Notes: generated from the letters alone by a model not told the origin. A DNA stretch of 64,000 nt from Tillus elongatus (GCA_964006375.1 OZ023269.1:132796047-132860046); one strand, 5' to 3'. Shown: positions 45,860 to 58,007, counted from the stretch's first letter. Translations and numbers: made by a program.

Positions 45860-46912
45860 CAACTTTTGTATGTTGATCTTATCAAAGTTATGATTGTACA
45901 TGTGCTTTCTATGCTTTTCATGTTACATCTCTTAGAGAGAGGAATGTATTTGTAACACCCGTTAAATTACTGGATTACGTTCTGCCTTCTTTTACCCTTC
46001 TCCTCTTGCCCTTTACTCCTCCTCTCCTTTATATCTTTTTCAGTCTCTTCGTAAATTAGGTCTCCATATTCGGGATTTAGGTCAGTGAAGAATTATCCCC
46101 AAATTCGTGAGTTTGCATTTTAATTTCAAGTGGATGTTTATACACGATGAGGGATGACATCTGGCCTGTATATTTATTTTATTGATGGAGTACGTTACAC
46201 GTTTATATAATACTCAGTGAATAATATGGAGCTCTAAGATTCAACCTACCGGAAAAAGGAATTATGACGTCAGAGAGGAGCGTGGAAAAAGGTATACAAA
46301 TACGCAATCATTAATCATCTTATATAATGTAAATGTGTCACCACTGTCATATACTAACACCCTTACGTACTTTCCTGGCGCTTGTAATAAAGCTCATATT
46401 GTAGAGAAATAATTTTTAACAAGTGGATTTGAAAATTCTCATTTTATCGAGCTAAGAGATATTAATATTATACGGTCTGCTCTGAGAATTAAGGGTGCAA
46501 ACAAGTGTTAATCTAATTTAATATACTTTTTGAGCGATACGCCAAGTTTAGATAAGTTCGTTGATGTAAAGGTAATTATGCGGTGGTCTTAGGAAGCAGT
46601 GCTTTGTCAAAGTTGACATTTGTAGCAAGCCCCACCCTGTTAAAAATATGTAAGTAAATCCGATATAAAGTAATAATTTGGAGTTTCATGGAGCAGATCA
46701 ATTTACATGACTGCCGATCGCAGAGTATGAACTCATCAAATGAATCGGAGGCAGAGGGTTCAAGTTCCGATGACATGTCAATGAATTTTAAGGTTACTTT
46801 TCGTTGTTGCAAGTACTCGACTGGCTTTCATTTTGAACCTTTCCATCGGCACATGTTGCTTTCCGGTTGCCCTGGTTATTATGCTTTGCAGAAAGAGAAC
46901 TATAATTAGGAT
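45860..46912. other. Unassigned sequence
   Basis: No repeat recognised. A 73-codon frame (46688-46909, +) with an acidic, Ser-rich start (NSSNESEAEGSSSDDMS) has no clear domain. It could be chance or a scrap of transposase-like N-terminus; not called. Confidence 0.4.
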
Positions 46913-46915
46913 TTT

Positions 46916-48571
46916 TTATTTATTTCAACAACACACCACGAGGGCTCACAGCCTAAATACTATCGTACCGTGGGTGTCGATAAGGAGGAAAGAGGCAACT
47001 TGTTAATTCTGGACTTGAAGGTTTGGATGTTCGGAGGAGAAGGAAAAACATGTGCCGGCAAGGAATTCCACAACTTGGAAGTCCTCGGGACAAAAGAGCA
47101 GGCATAACAAGATGTTCTATGTCTGGTGACCTGGACAGTAAAAGGATGCATTCGATCTGTTCCCCTGGTAGATCTGTTGGGGGCAGCAGGTGGAGTAACT
47201 ATGGAAGAAAGCTCCTCCGAGCAGTGCCCGTGCAGATATCAGTAAAAGAGAGAGAGGTCACCAACGGCACGTCGGTGGACAAGGGATGGTAGCCCTGAGG
47301 TGAGGGTAAGGTCACCAATGAGACGTAAAGCTCTCTTCTGTATGGAGTCCAGGATAGCGAGTGTAGAAGCGACAGCGACACCCCAGATGTGGGAGCAGTA
47401 TTCGAGGTTTGGCCTTATTTGTGAAGTATATAAGGTATAAAGATTGGCTGGTAAAAAGTATTTGCGAGCCCGGCAAAGGAAATCTAATTTCTTAGCAGCC
47501 GCTTCTGCAATTAATGTGACATGTTGGTGCCAATTGAGATTTCGATCCACAGAAATGCCAACAAGTGAAAATGACTCATTACTTTGAATAACTTGGTTGT
47601 TCATTGTGATGGGTCTAGGGATGTATCTCTTATTAAATAGAAAGCAAAACTGAGAATAGGTGGAGTTGAATTGTACAAGATTTCTACCTCCCCAGTCCAA
47701 TATTTTTTGGAGATCCACAGGGACAGAACCCTCCTTGAGTCTGCGATCATCATCTAATTGGGCTAAAGAGACAGGCTTAGAATACTGTATATTTGAGTGG
47801 AGCGTGCTGTCGCCCGCGTAACTGTGAACTGGGTTGGATGTGCTAGAGAGGAGGTCATTGATGTGGAGAAGAAACAAAGTAGGGGCTAAAGCTGAACCTT
47901 GAGGAACTCCTACATTAATTGTATACAGTTTAGAGGAATGGCCATCCACGACAACAGAAATGTTCCGGTTGGAGAGGAAATTTGCTGTCCAGGTACAAAG
48001 TTTTGGAGGTAGGTCATAGGCCGGAAGTTCATTAAGCAGCGCTGCGTGCCAGACATGGTCGAATGCTTTGGATGTGTCTAGAGTGACAATCTGGTGTTCA
48101 CCGTGTAGTTCCATAGACTTGTTCCAAGAATGGGTAATAAAGGAAAGGAGGTCGGCAGTTAATCTGCGCTGACGGTATCCATACTGCCTGTCGTTGATTA
48201 GGCTGTGTTTTTCAAAAAAAATTTGTAATTCGTTGTTTATATACTTTTACATCACTTTAGAGACGACTAAAAGAAGATAAATAGGCCTGTAGTTGCTAGG
48301 AAGCGCTTTGGATCCTTTCTTGGGGACGGGTTGAACTCGAGCAGTTTTCCAGTTACTAGGGAATATGCTTCTATTGTAAGATATCTGAAACAGACGAGTC
48401 AGGACAGGAGCAAGTTCTTGTGTGCATTTTTTGAGAACAATTCCTGGGATCTCGTCAAGGCTAGAGGATTTCCTGGTATTAAGAGAAGACAGCATCTTTC
48501 GTAACTTTTTAGTTTTGAAAATGATATCCGTCATTTGAGGCGTGACATTGGGGACTGTTGGTGGTTAAACA
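46916..48571 (-). mobile_element. Family J LINE, copy J3
   Basis: Minus strand. The 3' end at 46916 (TTATTTATTTCAACAACACA, inverse of the J2 tail) runs through C-terminus and RT palm to motif 0, with similarity to J4 stopping near 48571. 5' truncated. High nucleotide identity with J4 and J5 throughout. Confidence 0.9.
46960..48534 (-). pseudogene. LINE reverse transcriptase (J3)
   Basis: First stretch (48534-48247): TDIIFKTKKLRKMLSSLNTR, SSSLDEIPGIVLKKC (motif 0) and NWKTARVQPVPKKGSKAL, NYRPIYLLLVVSKVM (motif 1). A gap with stops holds motif 2 (RQYGYRQRR-like). Second stretch (48114-47239): VTLDTSKAFDHVWHAALL (motif A), NVGVPQGSALAPTLFLLHIN (motif B), HSYAGDSTLH, in which the YADD box has become YAGD, VDRNLNWHQHVTLIAEAAAK, and IQKRALRLIGD. 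The C-terminus (RTSKLWNSLPAHVFPSPPNI) lies in another frame at 47151-46960. The Asp-to-Gly change alone would abolish catalysis; frameshifts add to it. Confidence 0.92.
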
Positions 48572-48574
48572 AGT

Positions 48575-48655
48575 GTAAGGTAAACCCTTGGAATCGAACC
48601 CAGTACCCTTCGGTTCAGAGGCACACGTTCTCACCCCTGGACTACCGAGGCTCCT
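48575..48655 (-). mobile_element. SINE-1 copy d, tRNA head only
   Basis: TAAGGTAAACCCTTGGAATC, GAACCCAGTACCCTTCGGTT, then CACCCCTGGACTACCGAGGC: the tRNA-related head with box B and box A, without the body. It abuts the truncated 5' end of J3. Confidence 0.85.
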
Positions 48656-48974
48656 ACGAATTGTTAGATTTTAAAGTTGCAGCTTAAGTTTTAAAAGCAA
48701 CATCTAAATAACTAATTGGTAGATTTTAAAATTGCAGCTTTGAATAGAGAATCAAAAGAGCTTTTAAAAAAGGTGTCACTCGATTTACCTTTTCTATTTA
48801 AATTGAGTGGGTGAAAGTCATCTCCGCAAGGGATTGGATGCTAAAAATTCTGTTAGGGTTCAAAAAAGTGTCACCCCCGCAAGTAAAATCGACGTAGTTA
48901 GGGTTTTTAGATATTCTTAGCAGTTCTTCTTGGTGTAACCGTTTAATGGACACCTGCATAAAACGTAAGTTTAT

Positions 48975-49240
48975 GTTTTTAGTGAATTTTCGTAGAAAAA
49001 ATTTACTAATTGTGAAATCCCGACTTTTGAATTTTGAATTTTTTTTGCAAATGCGCGCAAACTAGGACCCCTAGAACCCATATCCGGGGTCAGTTTCAAT
49101 TTTATATGTTATAAGTAAACTATACACCAAAACTTAGATTTCTATGTTACAAGAAAAAAAAGTTATAGTAAAATATTTGGTGCCAAACCATTTCTATGAA
49201 AATTCGTTACCATAACGCACTTGCTGCGTCCAGGCTTTTT
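48975..49240 (-). mobile_element. T1/T2 element, about 265 bp, shortest copy
   Basis: T2 terminus TTTTAGTGAATTTTCGTAGA with hairpin partner, CCGACTTTTGAATTTTGAAT, CTAGGACCCCTAGAACCCAT, GGGTCAGTTTCAATTTTATA, then GTAAACTATACACCAAAACT and the T1 end TACCATAACGCACTTGCTGC at 49210-49229. Both termini in one short unit without (TA)n, so a good minimal reference. Confidence 0.78.
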
Positions 49241-49249
49241 AAGATATAG

Positions 49250-50100
49250 ATCTGAATTTTGGTACACACGATACAAAGTTCAAGGTCACTTTAGCTGTAA
49301 TTATGTCGCTTTCTACACATTTCTCATAGAGGCCATCTAGAATCGATCAATCGAGCTTTTCAATGTCAAAATTAGAATGCAAAATCACGAATCAGTATTG
49401 AATAATATTCCTATGAACTGTATTCACCAGACTAAGCGATTCAGATCATGCACGATCAATTTACAGGAGAAACAGACCTATATTGTGAGAGAGAAATAAA
49501 ATGCAAGAGAGAGAGAGGGCGAGAGACAGTGGAGGGGGCAAAGAGGAGGTTGCAGATGAAAGACAGGCTGAATAAAAGAAAATATATTTCAATGTTTCGT
49601 AAGTGAAGCTAAAGGCAATTCATACATACATAGTGTTAATACCCTTGCCGCCTTTTTCTAGTGGATTATCAACCTTGTCAATTTATTTATTTATTGTTTA
49701 AAACCAGTCAATTAAAATATGAACTAACATTTTTTTGTCATTTCAGACTACAAAAAATAGAGGCCAGCTTAATTTCTGCTGTTCTAGGGACAATTTTTCT
49801 TTTCGTTAAAGAATTGATAACGAAAGAAATTGGCTCAGAAAAAATACAAGTCCTGAAAATGTAATATTTAAATTTAAATTGCGTCAGGACCAAAGCAAGG
49901 GACAAAGAGAGAGGGAGAGAGATAGACACAGAGAAGGGTGCAAAAGGAGGTGGCAGATGAAAGGTAGGCTGAATAAAAGAAGATATTTTTGAGTTGTAGG
50001 GGTTCCAATTGGTGAGAAACATTTCGAAAGCTCTAGAACAAAAAAAATATTTTTAATGTAATTACTCTAATTAATTAAAAATATGTAACCACATTTATAA
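49250..50100. other. Unassigned sequence with GA-rich tracts
   Basis: (GA)-rich stretches near 49485-49530 and 49900-49940 (AGAGAGAGAG type) flank two similar phrases (GGTTGCAGATGAAAGACAGG / GGTGGCAGATGAAAGGTAGG, each followed by CTGAATAAAAGAA), an apparent direct duplication with a period near 410 bp. No gene. Confidence 0.55.
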
Positions 50101-50102
50101 GC

Positions 50103-50236
50103 ATTTTAGTGAATTTTCGTAGAAAAAATTCACTAATGGGGAGATCCCGACTTTTGAATTTTGAAAAAATTTTTGCAACTGAGCCCGAACTAGGACCCCT
50201 AGAACCCATATCCGGGGTTAGTTTCAATTTTTATAT

Positions 50237-50328
<92 letters not shown>

Positions 50329-50890
50329 CACACCGATAACTCAAAAAATAATAAGCCGATTTTGATAAAATTTGGCACGTACGTTTCTTTTGTAAATAGC
50401 TTGGATAAGTTCGTTAGTCAGGAAAATCGGACGAAGTTTTCCGGGAAAATTTTGAGTTTTCATTCAAAAAAAATTCTTATCTCAAAAAGTAATAAGCCGA
50501 TTTTAATAAAATTTGGCATGCACCTTCCTTTTGTAAATGGCCTTGATAAGTTTGTTAGCCAGGAAAATGGGACGAGGTTTTCCGGGTAAATTTTGAGTTT
50601 TCATTCAAAAAAAATTTTTATCTCAAAGAATAATGGGCCGATTTTGATAAAATTTGTACCTTCCTTTTGTAAATGTCTTTGATAAGTTCGTTAATCAGAA
50701 AAATCGGACGAGGTTTTCTGGAAAAATTTTGAGTTTTCATTTGAAAAAAATTTTTATCTTAAAAAATAAAAACTCTATGATAACCAAATTTGGTAGGTAG
50801 GTTTACGATATAAAAAGTAAACTATACACCAAAATTTAGATTTCTATGTTACAAGAAAAAAAGTTATAATAAAATATTTTGTGCCAGATC
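50103..50890 (-). mobile_element. T2 element with (TA)n and interior tandem repeats
   Basis: T2 terminus with a perfect 12-bp hairpin (TTAGTGAATTTT 50106-50117, AAAATTCACTAA 50125-50136), GAGATCCCGACTTTTGAATT, CTAGGACCCCTAGAACCCAT, then (TA)n 50240-50324, the interior tandem array, and GTAAACTATACACCAAAATT near 50818. The T1 end is not present before 50890. Confidence 0.8.
50335..50760. repeat. Interior tandem repeat, three units of about 140 bp
   Basis: Three successive units read CTCAAAAAATAATAAGCCGA, TTTTGATAAAATTTGGCACG, TTTGTAAATAGCTTGGATAA, GTTCGTTAGTCAGGAAAATC, GAAGTTTTCCGGGAAAATTT and GAGTTTTCATTCAAAAAAAA, starting near 50338, 50478 and 50620. Single units occur at 13490-13640 and, inverted, 6735-6850. 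Confidence 0.88.
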
Positions 50891-51550
50891 ATTTAAATAT
50901 GGCTTTATTATTATTTTCGCTGAAGACGCTATAATAGATATTGTGGCTTGCGTGTTCTAATTAATTGACAAACAATAATGCTGTGATTGAGTTAATTTAC
51001 AAAGTCAACAACATGTAATCCAATCCAATTTCCCTACCAACATTAATTTAGGAAACTCTACTCAGAATTATGCCTCTATGTAAACTAATTAATGCCATAT
51101 TGTGTCCTTTTCACTAAACACAAATCGACTTTTATTCAACAAAGGCTTTAATAAAGTTTTTATTAAAACTAACCATACGTGAAAGCTTTTTAAATTAAGC
51201 TACTCAATAGAAATTGTATTCGCTATCCGTCAATATTTGCAACATACCCTGCATTTCTCCTTTAGATAAAGTAACATTGCGTCAATAATAGTAATAATAA
51301 CAATAATAATAACAATAATGATAATAACAAAAATAATACAGTAGCGAATAGCACATAAGTGTGGTGAAGATATTCATTTATCGCTTACAACTTTACAGCA
51401 CGCTATACAAAGAAGGTTTTGCTTGCATATGTATAAAGCAAAAATTAGTAGAGTTTTTAAATTTTATTCCTGATCCCACTCCTTGTGAAAATTGGGTCTT
51501 ACCGACACTTCTGTCACAGATAATGGGTTTCAACGTAGTTTTAAACAAAT
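50891..51550. other. Unassigned sequence
   Basis: (AAT)n-like stretch near 51280-51345; no gene recognised. Confidence 0.45.
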
Positions 51551-51554
51551 ATTA

Positions 51555-51975
<421 letters not shown>

Positions 51976-51989
51976 AAAAGACAAAAAAG

Positions 51990-52565
51990 TTAGAGGTAAA
52001 TTAATTTTTAATTAATTAAATCTGATTCAAGAAAGTTAAAATGTCAAAATTGATTGAGTACGAATGAGAGTGAAAAATACTACAAGAAATGACTAACAAA
52101 CTCCTAGATATGTGTCTAAGTCGTTATTTTCCTTGATTTCGTTATAATATGAGCAAAAAACCTATTGTAAATCGAAATCTTTTTTTTTTTGTGTAAATTT
52201 TAAAACATTGAACCAATGTATTACGGAATATAGCTGCTAGTAGACACATGTAGAGCATAGCTCAGTGACCTAAATCGCTGTAAATCGGATAATCAAATTC
52301 AATTGACTCCTGCATGACGAGTTCTAATCCTAGTTAGTGACTTAAGTCTCATTCACTTTACCGTTATCTAATCAGATTGTTGTTATTCGGATAAATTTTT
52401 TAGCGACTTTTTGTATAAAAATATTTAGACAAAGAGGAGATGAAAGTTTTAAGGCTTAATTCAATTTGAATAGCATATCTGGTTGCTCGTTCTTGCCCTA
52501 ACTTAGTGAAACTGTTCCATAATTAATACAGTCGTAGACTTTTCCCGTGGCTTTACAAGTGCTTG
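51990..52565 (+). mobile_element. Body segment with tRNA-like stretch
   Basis: Inverted counterpart of 10890-11500. The part at 52256-52345 resembles a tRNA-derived SINE head: ATAGCTCAGTGACCTAAATC near the start and GAGTTCTAATCCTAGT about 55 bp later. Confidence 0.55.
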
Positions 52566-52567
52566 TT

Positions 52568-52685
52568 TTAGTGAATTTTCTTTTAAAATAAATTCAATAA
52601 CGAGGAGATCCCGACTTTTGAGTTTAGAAAAATTTTCTTCAAATGAGCGCGAACTAGGCCCCCTAGAACCCATATCCAGAGGCAA

Positions 52686-52742
<57 letters not shown>

Positions 52743-52820
52743 TTTGAAGAAATTTTTTCAAAATTCAAAAGTCGAGATCTCCTCATTTGTAATTTTTTTT
52801 AAAAGAAAATTAACTAAAAA
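52568..52820. mobile_element. Second inverted pair of T2 blocks around (TA)n
   Basis: Minus T2 block 52568-52688 (GAGGAGATCCCGACTTTTGA, CCCCCTAGAACCCATATCCA), (TA)n 52689-52740, then a shorter plus T2 block 52741-52820 (CATTTGAAGAAATTTTTTCA, AGTCGAGATCTCCTCATTTG). The right block lacks the CTAGAACCC portion. Confidence 0.88.
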
Positions 52821-53074
52821 TTGAGGTTTTCCTCAAAACGTAAAAAATCGCGATTTGAAACGTCAAAATTGGCAACATTTAGGCAAAGAACCTGAAAGAA
52901 ATACGGATTATGTAAAGAGTGTTCTGCAAACCCTTAAGTTTCAGCTTCAACCATCATTGCCCATTTATTTTAATAAAAAATTTCCAGAAAGTTCATTTCA
53001 AATAGACAATTTCTCTGATGCTTTGGAAGTAGTTTTAGTTAAATTTATGGTTTAACGGTCTATAATTTTTAGCT

Positions 53075-53745
53075 AATTTTCATAGAAAGAATTCGTTAAT
53101 GAGGAGACCGCGGCTTTTCAATTCTAAAAACATTTCTTCAAATGAGCGTAAACTAGCCCCCCTAAAATCCATATTCGGGTTTACTTTCTGTTTACATATA
53201 TACAGGATGACGCATTTCTACGGCAAAGCTCAATATAATTATTATTATGCAAGATACGAGAAAAAATGTATACGTTACCTATTGGGTGTTTTGAGCTGCA
53301 CCTTATAAAATTATTTTGACATCCACAGGTTACCCATAAGTCGTTGGTGATACCTACTCTTTTTTTTAACATTCTTTATTGCATTTTTGCATTATTCATC
53401 GAAATACGATGCATGTTTGTAAAAAAAAATCGAGACGCAGTACGTGCACTTTGGTAGCGAATTTTCATTAAACGCTTCAAAATTCAATAACGCAATTTTC
53501 TATTAACCTAAGGTTCGTCAGGTAGGAAACGAGTTTTCTCGGAAATGCTTTGAGTTTATTTTCGGAAAATGTTTGTACATTTTAAAACAAGTTATGTTGG
53601 TAAAATATGGTACACTGTTTCTACTATATAGGTTATACCGGTGACCAAATTGATTCCTGCTTGCACTAAAGAGACATATTTTCTATTAAAAACATTTTAA
53701 GAAAATTCACTTCCATAACGCACTTGCTGCGTACAGACTTTTATG
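53075..53745 (-). mobile_element. T1/T2 element, about 670 bp, minus orientation
   Basis: T2 end AGCTAATTTTCATAGAAAGA, CGCGGCTTTTCAATTC, CCCTAAAATCCATATTCGGG; the CACCAACGACTTATGGGTAA-type interior in reverse (53330-53352); inverted T1 at 53425-53470; terminal T1 CTTCCATAACGCACTTGCTG at 53711-53730. Full-length inverted relative of 40735-41402. Confidence 0.8.
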
Positions 53746-53749
53746 CCAT

Positions 53750-54850
53750 ATGCGAGGCAAATGATTGAATATAGTTACATAAGGGAAAGTGAAATACAAA
53801 GTCTTTTTTTGACTAATCAAGAATGTTGGCTGTAGATGCCTATGCATGAAAGACATCTAAATTAATTAAACCTCCTACCGCGCATGGCGACAAATTGGCC
53901 TCGAATTACTGGTCGGCGTTATAGTCCCTCAAGCCCCATCAACCCCCATTGAACACTACGGAATAGGCAGATTGAGGCCTTAGATTATCCTCCCTACAAC
54001 ATTTATTTAACCTCTAAAAATGGCTCTAGAACAGGAGCCAAATCGTCGAGTTACAGCCAATTCTGGACGCAGTTAAACCAGGGAACCAAACTAACCCCAG
54101 ATGTGGATTTTAGAGGTCTTAGTTTGCGTTTATTTAAAGAAATGTCTTAGTCACGATCTCATGAGAGATTTTTTTCTATAAAAATTCGCTAAAACTGTAA
54201 ATAATAGCTAAGCGAACTAAACGCCAAGGAATTCAATAGACTGTATTGAAGTTAAAAAGTATTTAATGTTGGAAAATCGCTGCTGTTGTAGAAACAAATT
54301 TAGTTGTGAAACTTATTCAGCGGAAGATGATTTATTATGTTTCGTGAAAATAAATTCCCTTGCCTACAATCGCATGAAATTCTTTGTTTCCTAAAATGGT
54401 AGAAAATGTGTGTTAATACAATTCAGAAACATGATTGATTATTTTTAGAAAGCCCATCTCTAGACTCAAACCAACACATCTTTTACTCTTTTGGTTTTTG
54501 TTCTTTTCTCGCGAGATATATAAATTTGTAGTCTGGCCAACTTTCAGATTTATTATAACACAAAATAATTCTTACGTGTCTGAATGAAAAATATTTGACA
54601 CACAACCACAAATTACAGGATTTTGTACACCCAACCGCCAGACATATAAATTCTGAGGCAGCAGGTACATTACAGTATCGAAATAACATTAAAAATTAAC
54701 TTGCCGAAAACTTAATTAATTAATAAAACTTACAAAAAATAAAATTACAATTATCGGTATTAGCTTTTTGATATTTCTCAACAAGGTAAAAATAAAGGTA
54801 GTATCACAACGTTTTCACAGATCCATTCAATGTAAAATATATTTGCATCT
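53750..54850. other. Unassigned, with a decayed T2 end
   Basis: A diverged T2 block lies at 54095-54205 (ATGTGGATTTTAGAGGTCTT, CACGATCTCATGAGAGA, AAAAATTCGCTAAAAC). The rest shows nothing recognisable. Confidence 0.5.
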
Positions 54851-54854
54851 CCTT

Positions 54855-55222
54855 ATAATTATATGCCTATTGCTTTCCTAAGTATTTTCTCCAAAATATT
54901 TGAAAAAATAAATTCTCAGAGAATTCAATGATACTTATACGGGAAAACTTAATTCCGAACCGACAGTACGGTTTCCGTAAGGGCTCTCTGCAGAATCAGC
55001 TGTAAGTGGTTTTGTGCAGGCAGCACCTGAAAATATGGATTTGAAGGAATACACTGTGAGATTCTTTTTTGATCTATACTGTTCGTTCGGCACTATACAT
55101 ACTAGCTTTGTTTGTAACTAACTGTAAGATATAGGGATTAGGAGGAGTTTAAAAACTGGATTCAGTAATTTCTGTCTAATAGAAAACTTGTTGTTAAGAT
55201 GAGCAACGCCTTATCAGTCACA
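54855..55222 (+). pseudogene. LINE RT fragment (motifs 1-A)
   Basis: In broken plus-strand frames: PIAFLSIFSKIFEKI (motif 1), NRQYGFRKG-like PNRQYGFRKGSL (motif 2, near 54955-54990), NMDLKEYTV and FFDLYCSFGT in the place of motif A (family pattern FxDLxxAFDT), then KNWIQ-FLSNRKLVVKMSNA. A Jockey/CR1-like RT distinct from family J. It ends where the J4 tail begins, suggesting that J4 inserted into or beside it. Confidence 0.75.
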
Positions 55223-55235
55223 AAAATCATTTTTT

Positions 55236-55541
55236 ATTTTTATTTTATTTCAACAACACACTACATGGGCTTACAGCCTAAATACTATCGTAGGCAACTT
55301 GTTAATTCTGGGCTTGAAGGTTTGGAGGTTCGGGGGTGAAGGAAAAACATGCGCCGGCAAGGAATTCCACAACTTGGAAGTTCTCGGGACAAAAGAGCGG
55401 GCATAACAAGATGTTCTATGTCTGGTGACCTGGACAGTAAGAGGGTGCATTCGCTCTGTTCCCCTGGCATATCTGTTGGGGGCAGCAGGTGGAGGAACTA
55501 TGGAAGAAAGCTTCTCTGATCAGTGCCCGTGCAGATATATA

Positions 55542-55582
<41 letters not shown>

Positions 55583-57126
55583 CCACCAACGGCACGTCGG
55601 TGGGCAAGGGCTGCCAGCCTTTGGGTGAGGGTAGGGTCACCAATGATACGTTTAGCTCTCTTCTGAATGGAGTCCAGGATAGCGACTGTAGAAGCGGCAG
55701 CAGCACCCCAGATGTGGGAGCAGTATTCGAGGTTTGGCCTTATTTGCGAAGTATATAAGGTATAGAGATTAGCTGGTGAAAAGTATTTGCGAGCCCGGTA
55801 GAGGAAACCTAATTTCTCAACAGCCACTTCTGCAATTGATGTGACATGTTGGTGCCAATTGAGATTTCGATCCACAGAAATGTCAACAAGTGAAAATGAC
55901 TCATTACTTTGAATAACTTGGTTGTTCATTGTGATGGGTCTAGGGCTGGTGTATCTTTTATGAGAAAGAAAGCAAGACTGTGATTTGGTGGGGTTGAATT
56001 GTACAAGATTTCTACTTTCCCAGTCTAATATTTTTTGGAGATCCGCGGAGACAGAACCCTCGATGAGTCTGCGATCCTCATCTAAATGGGCCAAAGAGAC
56101 AGGGTTAGAATATTGTATATTTGAGTGAAGGGTGCTATCGTCCGCGTAACTGTGAACTGGGTTGGATGTGCTAGAGAGGAGATTATTGATGTGGAGAAGA
56201 AACAGAGTAGGGGCTAAAGCTGAACGTTGAGGAAATCCTGCATTAATTGGATATAGTTTAGAGGAATGGCCATCCACGACAACAGAAATGCTCCGGTTGG
56301 AGAGGAAGTTTGCTGTCCAGGTACATAGTTTTGGTGGTAGGCCATAGGCGGGAAGTTTATTAAGCAGTGCTGCGTGCCAGACCTGGTCGAATGCTTTGGA
56401 TATGTCTAGAGCGACAATCTGGGACTCACCGTGTAGTTCCATAGACTTGTTCCAAGAATGGGTGACAAAGGAAAGGAGGTCAGCAGTTGATCTGCGCTGA
56501 CGGAATCCATACTGCCTGTCGTGGATTAGACTGTGTTTTTCAAGAAATTTTAGTAATTTGGCGTTTATCTACTTTTCCATCACTTTAGAGATGACTGAAA
56601 GGAGAGAGATAGGCCTGTAGTTGCTAGCAAGCACTTTGGATCATTTCTTGGGGACGGGTTGTACTCTAGCAGTTTTCCAGTTACTAGAGAATATACCTCT
56701 ATTGTAAGATATCTGAAACAGTCGAGTCAGGACAGGAGCAAGTTCTGGTGCGCATTTTTTGAGAACAATTGCTGGGATCTCGTCAAGGCCAGAGGCTTTC
56801 CTGGTATTTTTAGTTTTGAAAATGATATCCGTCGTTTTATTCGCGTCATTGGGGACTGCTGGTGGTTGAACATTTGGAGGTGGGTTGAGAGTAGAATTGC
56901 CGGCGAACAACGAGGCAAAAAGTTCAGCCTTGACCAGGGCGGTAGAAACAATATCATCCCCTGAGACAAGAAGTGGGAACGTGCTCTTGCAGAAATTATT
57001 CCCAATAGATTTAGCAAGAGTCCAGAAGGGTTTGTTGCTGTTGGAGCTTGAGAGGACTTTGTTTTTGATGTGGTTATTAAACGAGTTTTTTTGCCTCAGA
57101 AAGAATGCGGACATAGCGATTTCATT
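55236..57126 (-). mobile_element. Family J LINE, copy J4 (longest RT copy)
   Basis: Minus strand: 3' end at about 55236 (TTTATTTTTATTTTATTTCA, then CAACAACACACTACATGGGC) to a 5' junction with T1-family sequence near 57126. It includes the linker before the RT, the complete RT region and the C-terminus. A (GA)n tract (55547-55582) has expanded within the coding part. Confidence 0.9.
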
Positions 57127-57130
57127 GAAT
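55285..57130 (-). pseudogene. LINE reverse transcriptase polyprotein (J4)
   Basis: N-terminal stretch (to 56641): RQKNSFNNHIKNKVLSSSNS, KPFWTLAKSIGNNF (linker), RKASGLDEIPAIVLKKC (motif 0), NWKTARVQPVPKK then TGA. Stops separate motifs 1 and 2. The long frame 56442-55498 has VALDISKAFDQVWHAALLNK (motif A), NAGFPQRSALAPTLFLLHIN (motif B, with its GVPQGS changed to GFPQRS), HSYADDSTLHSN (intact YADD), VDRNLNWHQHVTSIAEVAVE, NLYTLYTSQIRPNLEYCSHI and IQKRAKRIIGDPTLTQ, then a Ser-Leu run made by the (GA)n expansion. The C-terminus continues in another frame to near 55285. Confidence 0.92.
55547..55582. repeat. (GA)n microsatellite inside J4
   Basis: About 18 GA units where J3 and J5 have only GAGAGAG, so the expansion happened after J4 inserted. 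On the coding strand it reads as alternating Ser and Leu. Confidence 0.95.
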
Positions 57131-57275
57131 TTTAAGTATGCTTTTAGCAGAATTTTGTGTAAAAAATATTTAGCCAAATTGGATGCCTGCTTTCATTAAA
57201 AAAAGACATATCTGCCATTAAAAATATTTTAATGAAAATTCACTGCCATAACGCACTTGCTACGTCCAGACTTTT
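57127..57275 (-). mobile_element. T1-end fragment, minus orientation
   Basis: AGTATGCTTTTAGCAGAATT, GGATGCCTGCTTTCATTAAA and the T1 terminus CTGCCATAACGCACTTGCTA, CGTCCAGACTTTT at 57243-57275. Confidence 0.8.
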
Positions 57276-57279
57276 ACTT

Positions 57280-57857
57280 AAGTTTGACAACGGAAATCGC
57301 CAACTTATTCTTTAATTAGTTTTAATCGACCTGCTTCAAGTTTTAAAGAATTTCCGTATCACGTTTGCCGCTTTAGCTTAACGTCATTTATACTTTTAAA
57401 ACGTTGACCTTTCGGGTAATTTAACTAACTACTAAAAAAAGGCAAACTATTTGATTAAACTTCACCAACCCGTTACGTTCGGTTTATTTATTAATCATAT
57501 CCATTTTAACGGATTTTAATAAAAAATTACTGTTACCGAAACATTTTCCATCAATTATATTTAGTACTTATACTCACTATATTATAACTTCAGCCTACTA
57601 AAGCAAGTTAGATAACACAAATACCTAAAGCAGTAAATAATAAAGCAAATTCCTGTTACGGATTATACAGAACTAACTACTTGCAGTCTAGAATATTTTG
57701 TAGCTATGCACAAAGTTAAATGCACAATGTACTTATTTCTAAAAGCTTATGGTTACATGCATTCCAGGTCATATTTGGAATTTACTCAATAATATTTAGG
57801 ATTCCAGGCATTTACATTTATGTTATTGCATTCAGTGAATTCCTTTTTGAGAATTAT
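57280..57857. other. Unassigned AT-rich sequence
   Basis: Nothing recognised. Confidence 0.45.
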
Positions 57858-58007
57858 ATAAGACGACGACCGCTAAGCCTCGGTGGTTCAGCGGTAAGAA
57901 CGTGTGCCTCTGAACCGAAGGGTATGTGTTCGGTTCCAGGGTTCTCCTTTCACTTTTTCAGTACATAATGTGACATTTATATCAATAGAGGTTGTGGCAT
58001 TGTATTT

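Noticed and set aside
46688..46909. 73-codon frame with an acidic Ser-rich start
   Set aside because: Slightly resembles N-termini of piggyBac-type transposases (acidic and Ser-rich), but no DDE motif, TIR or further homology is visible.
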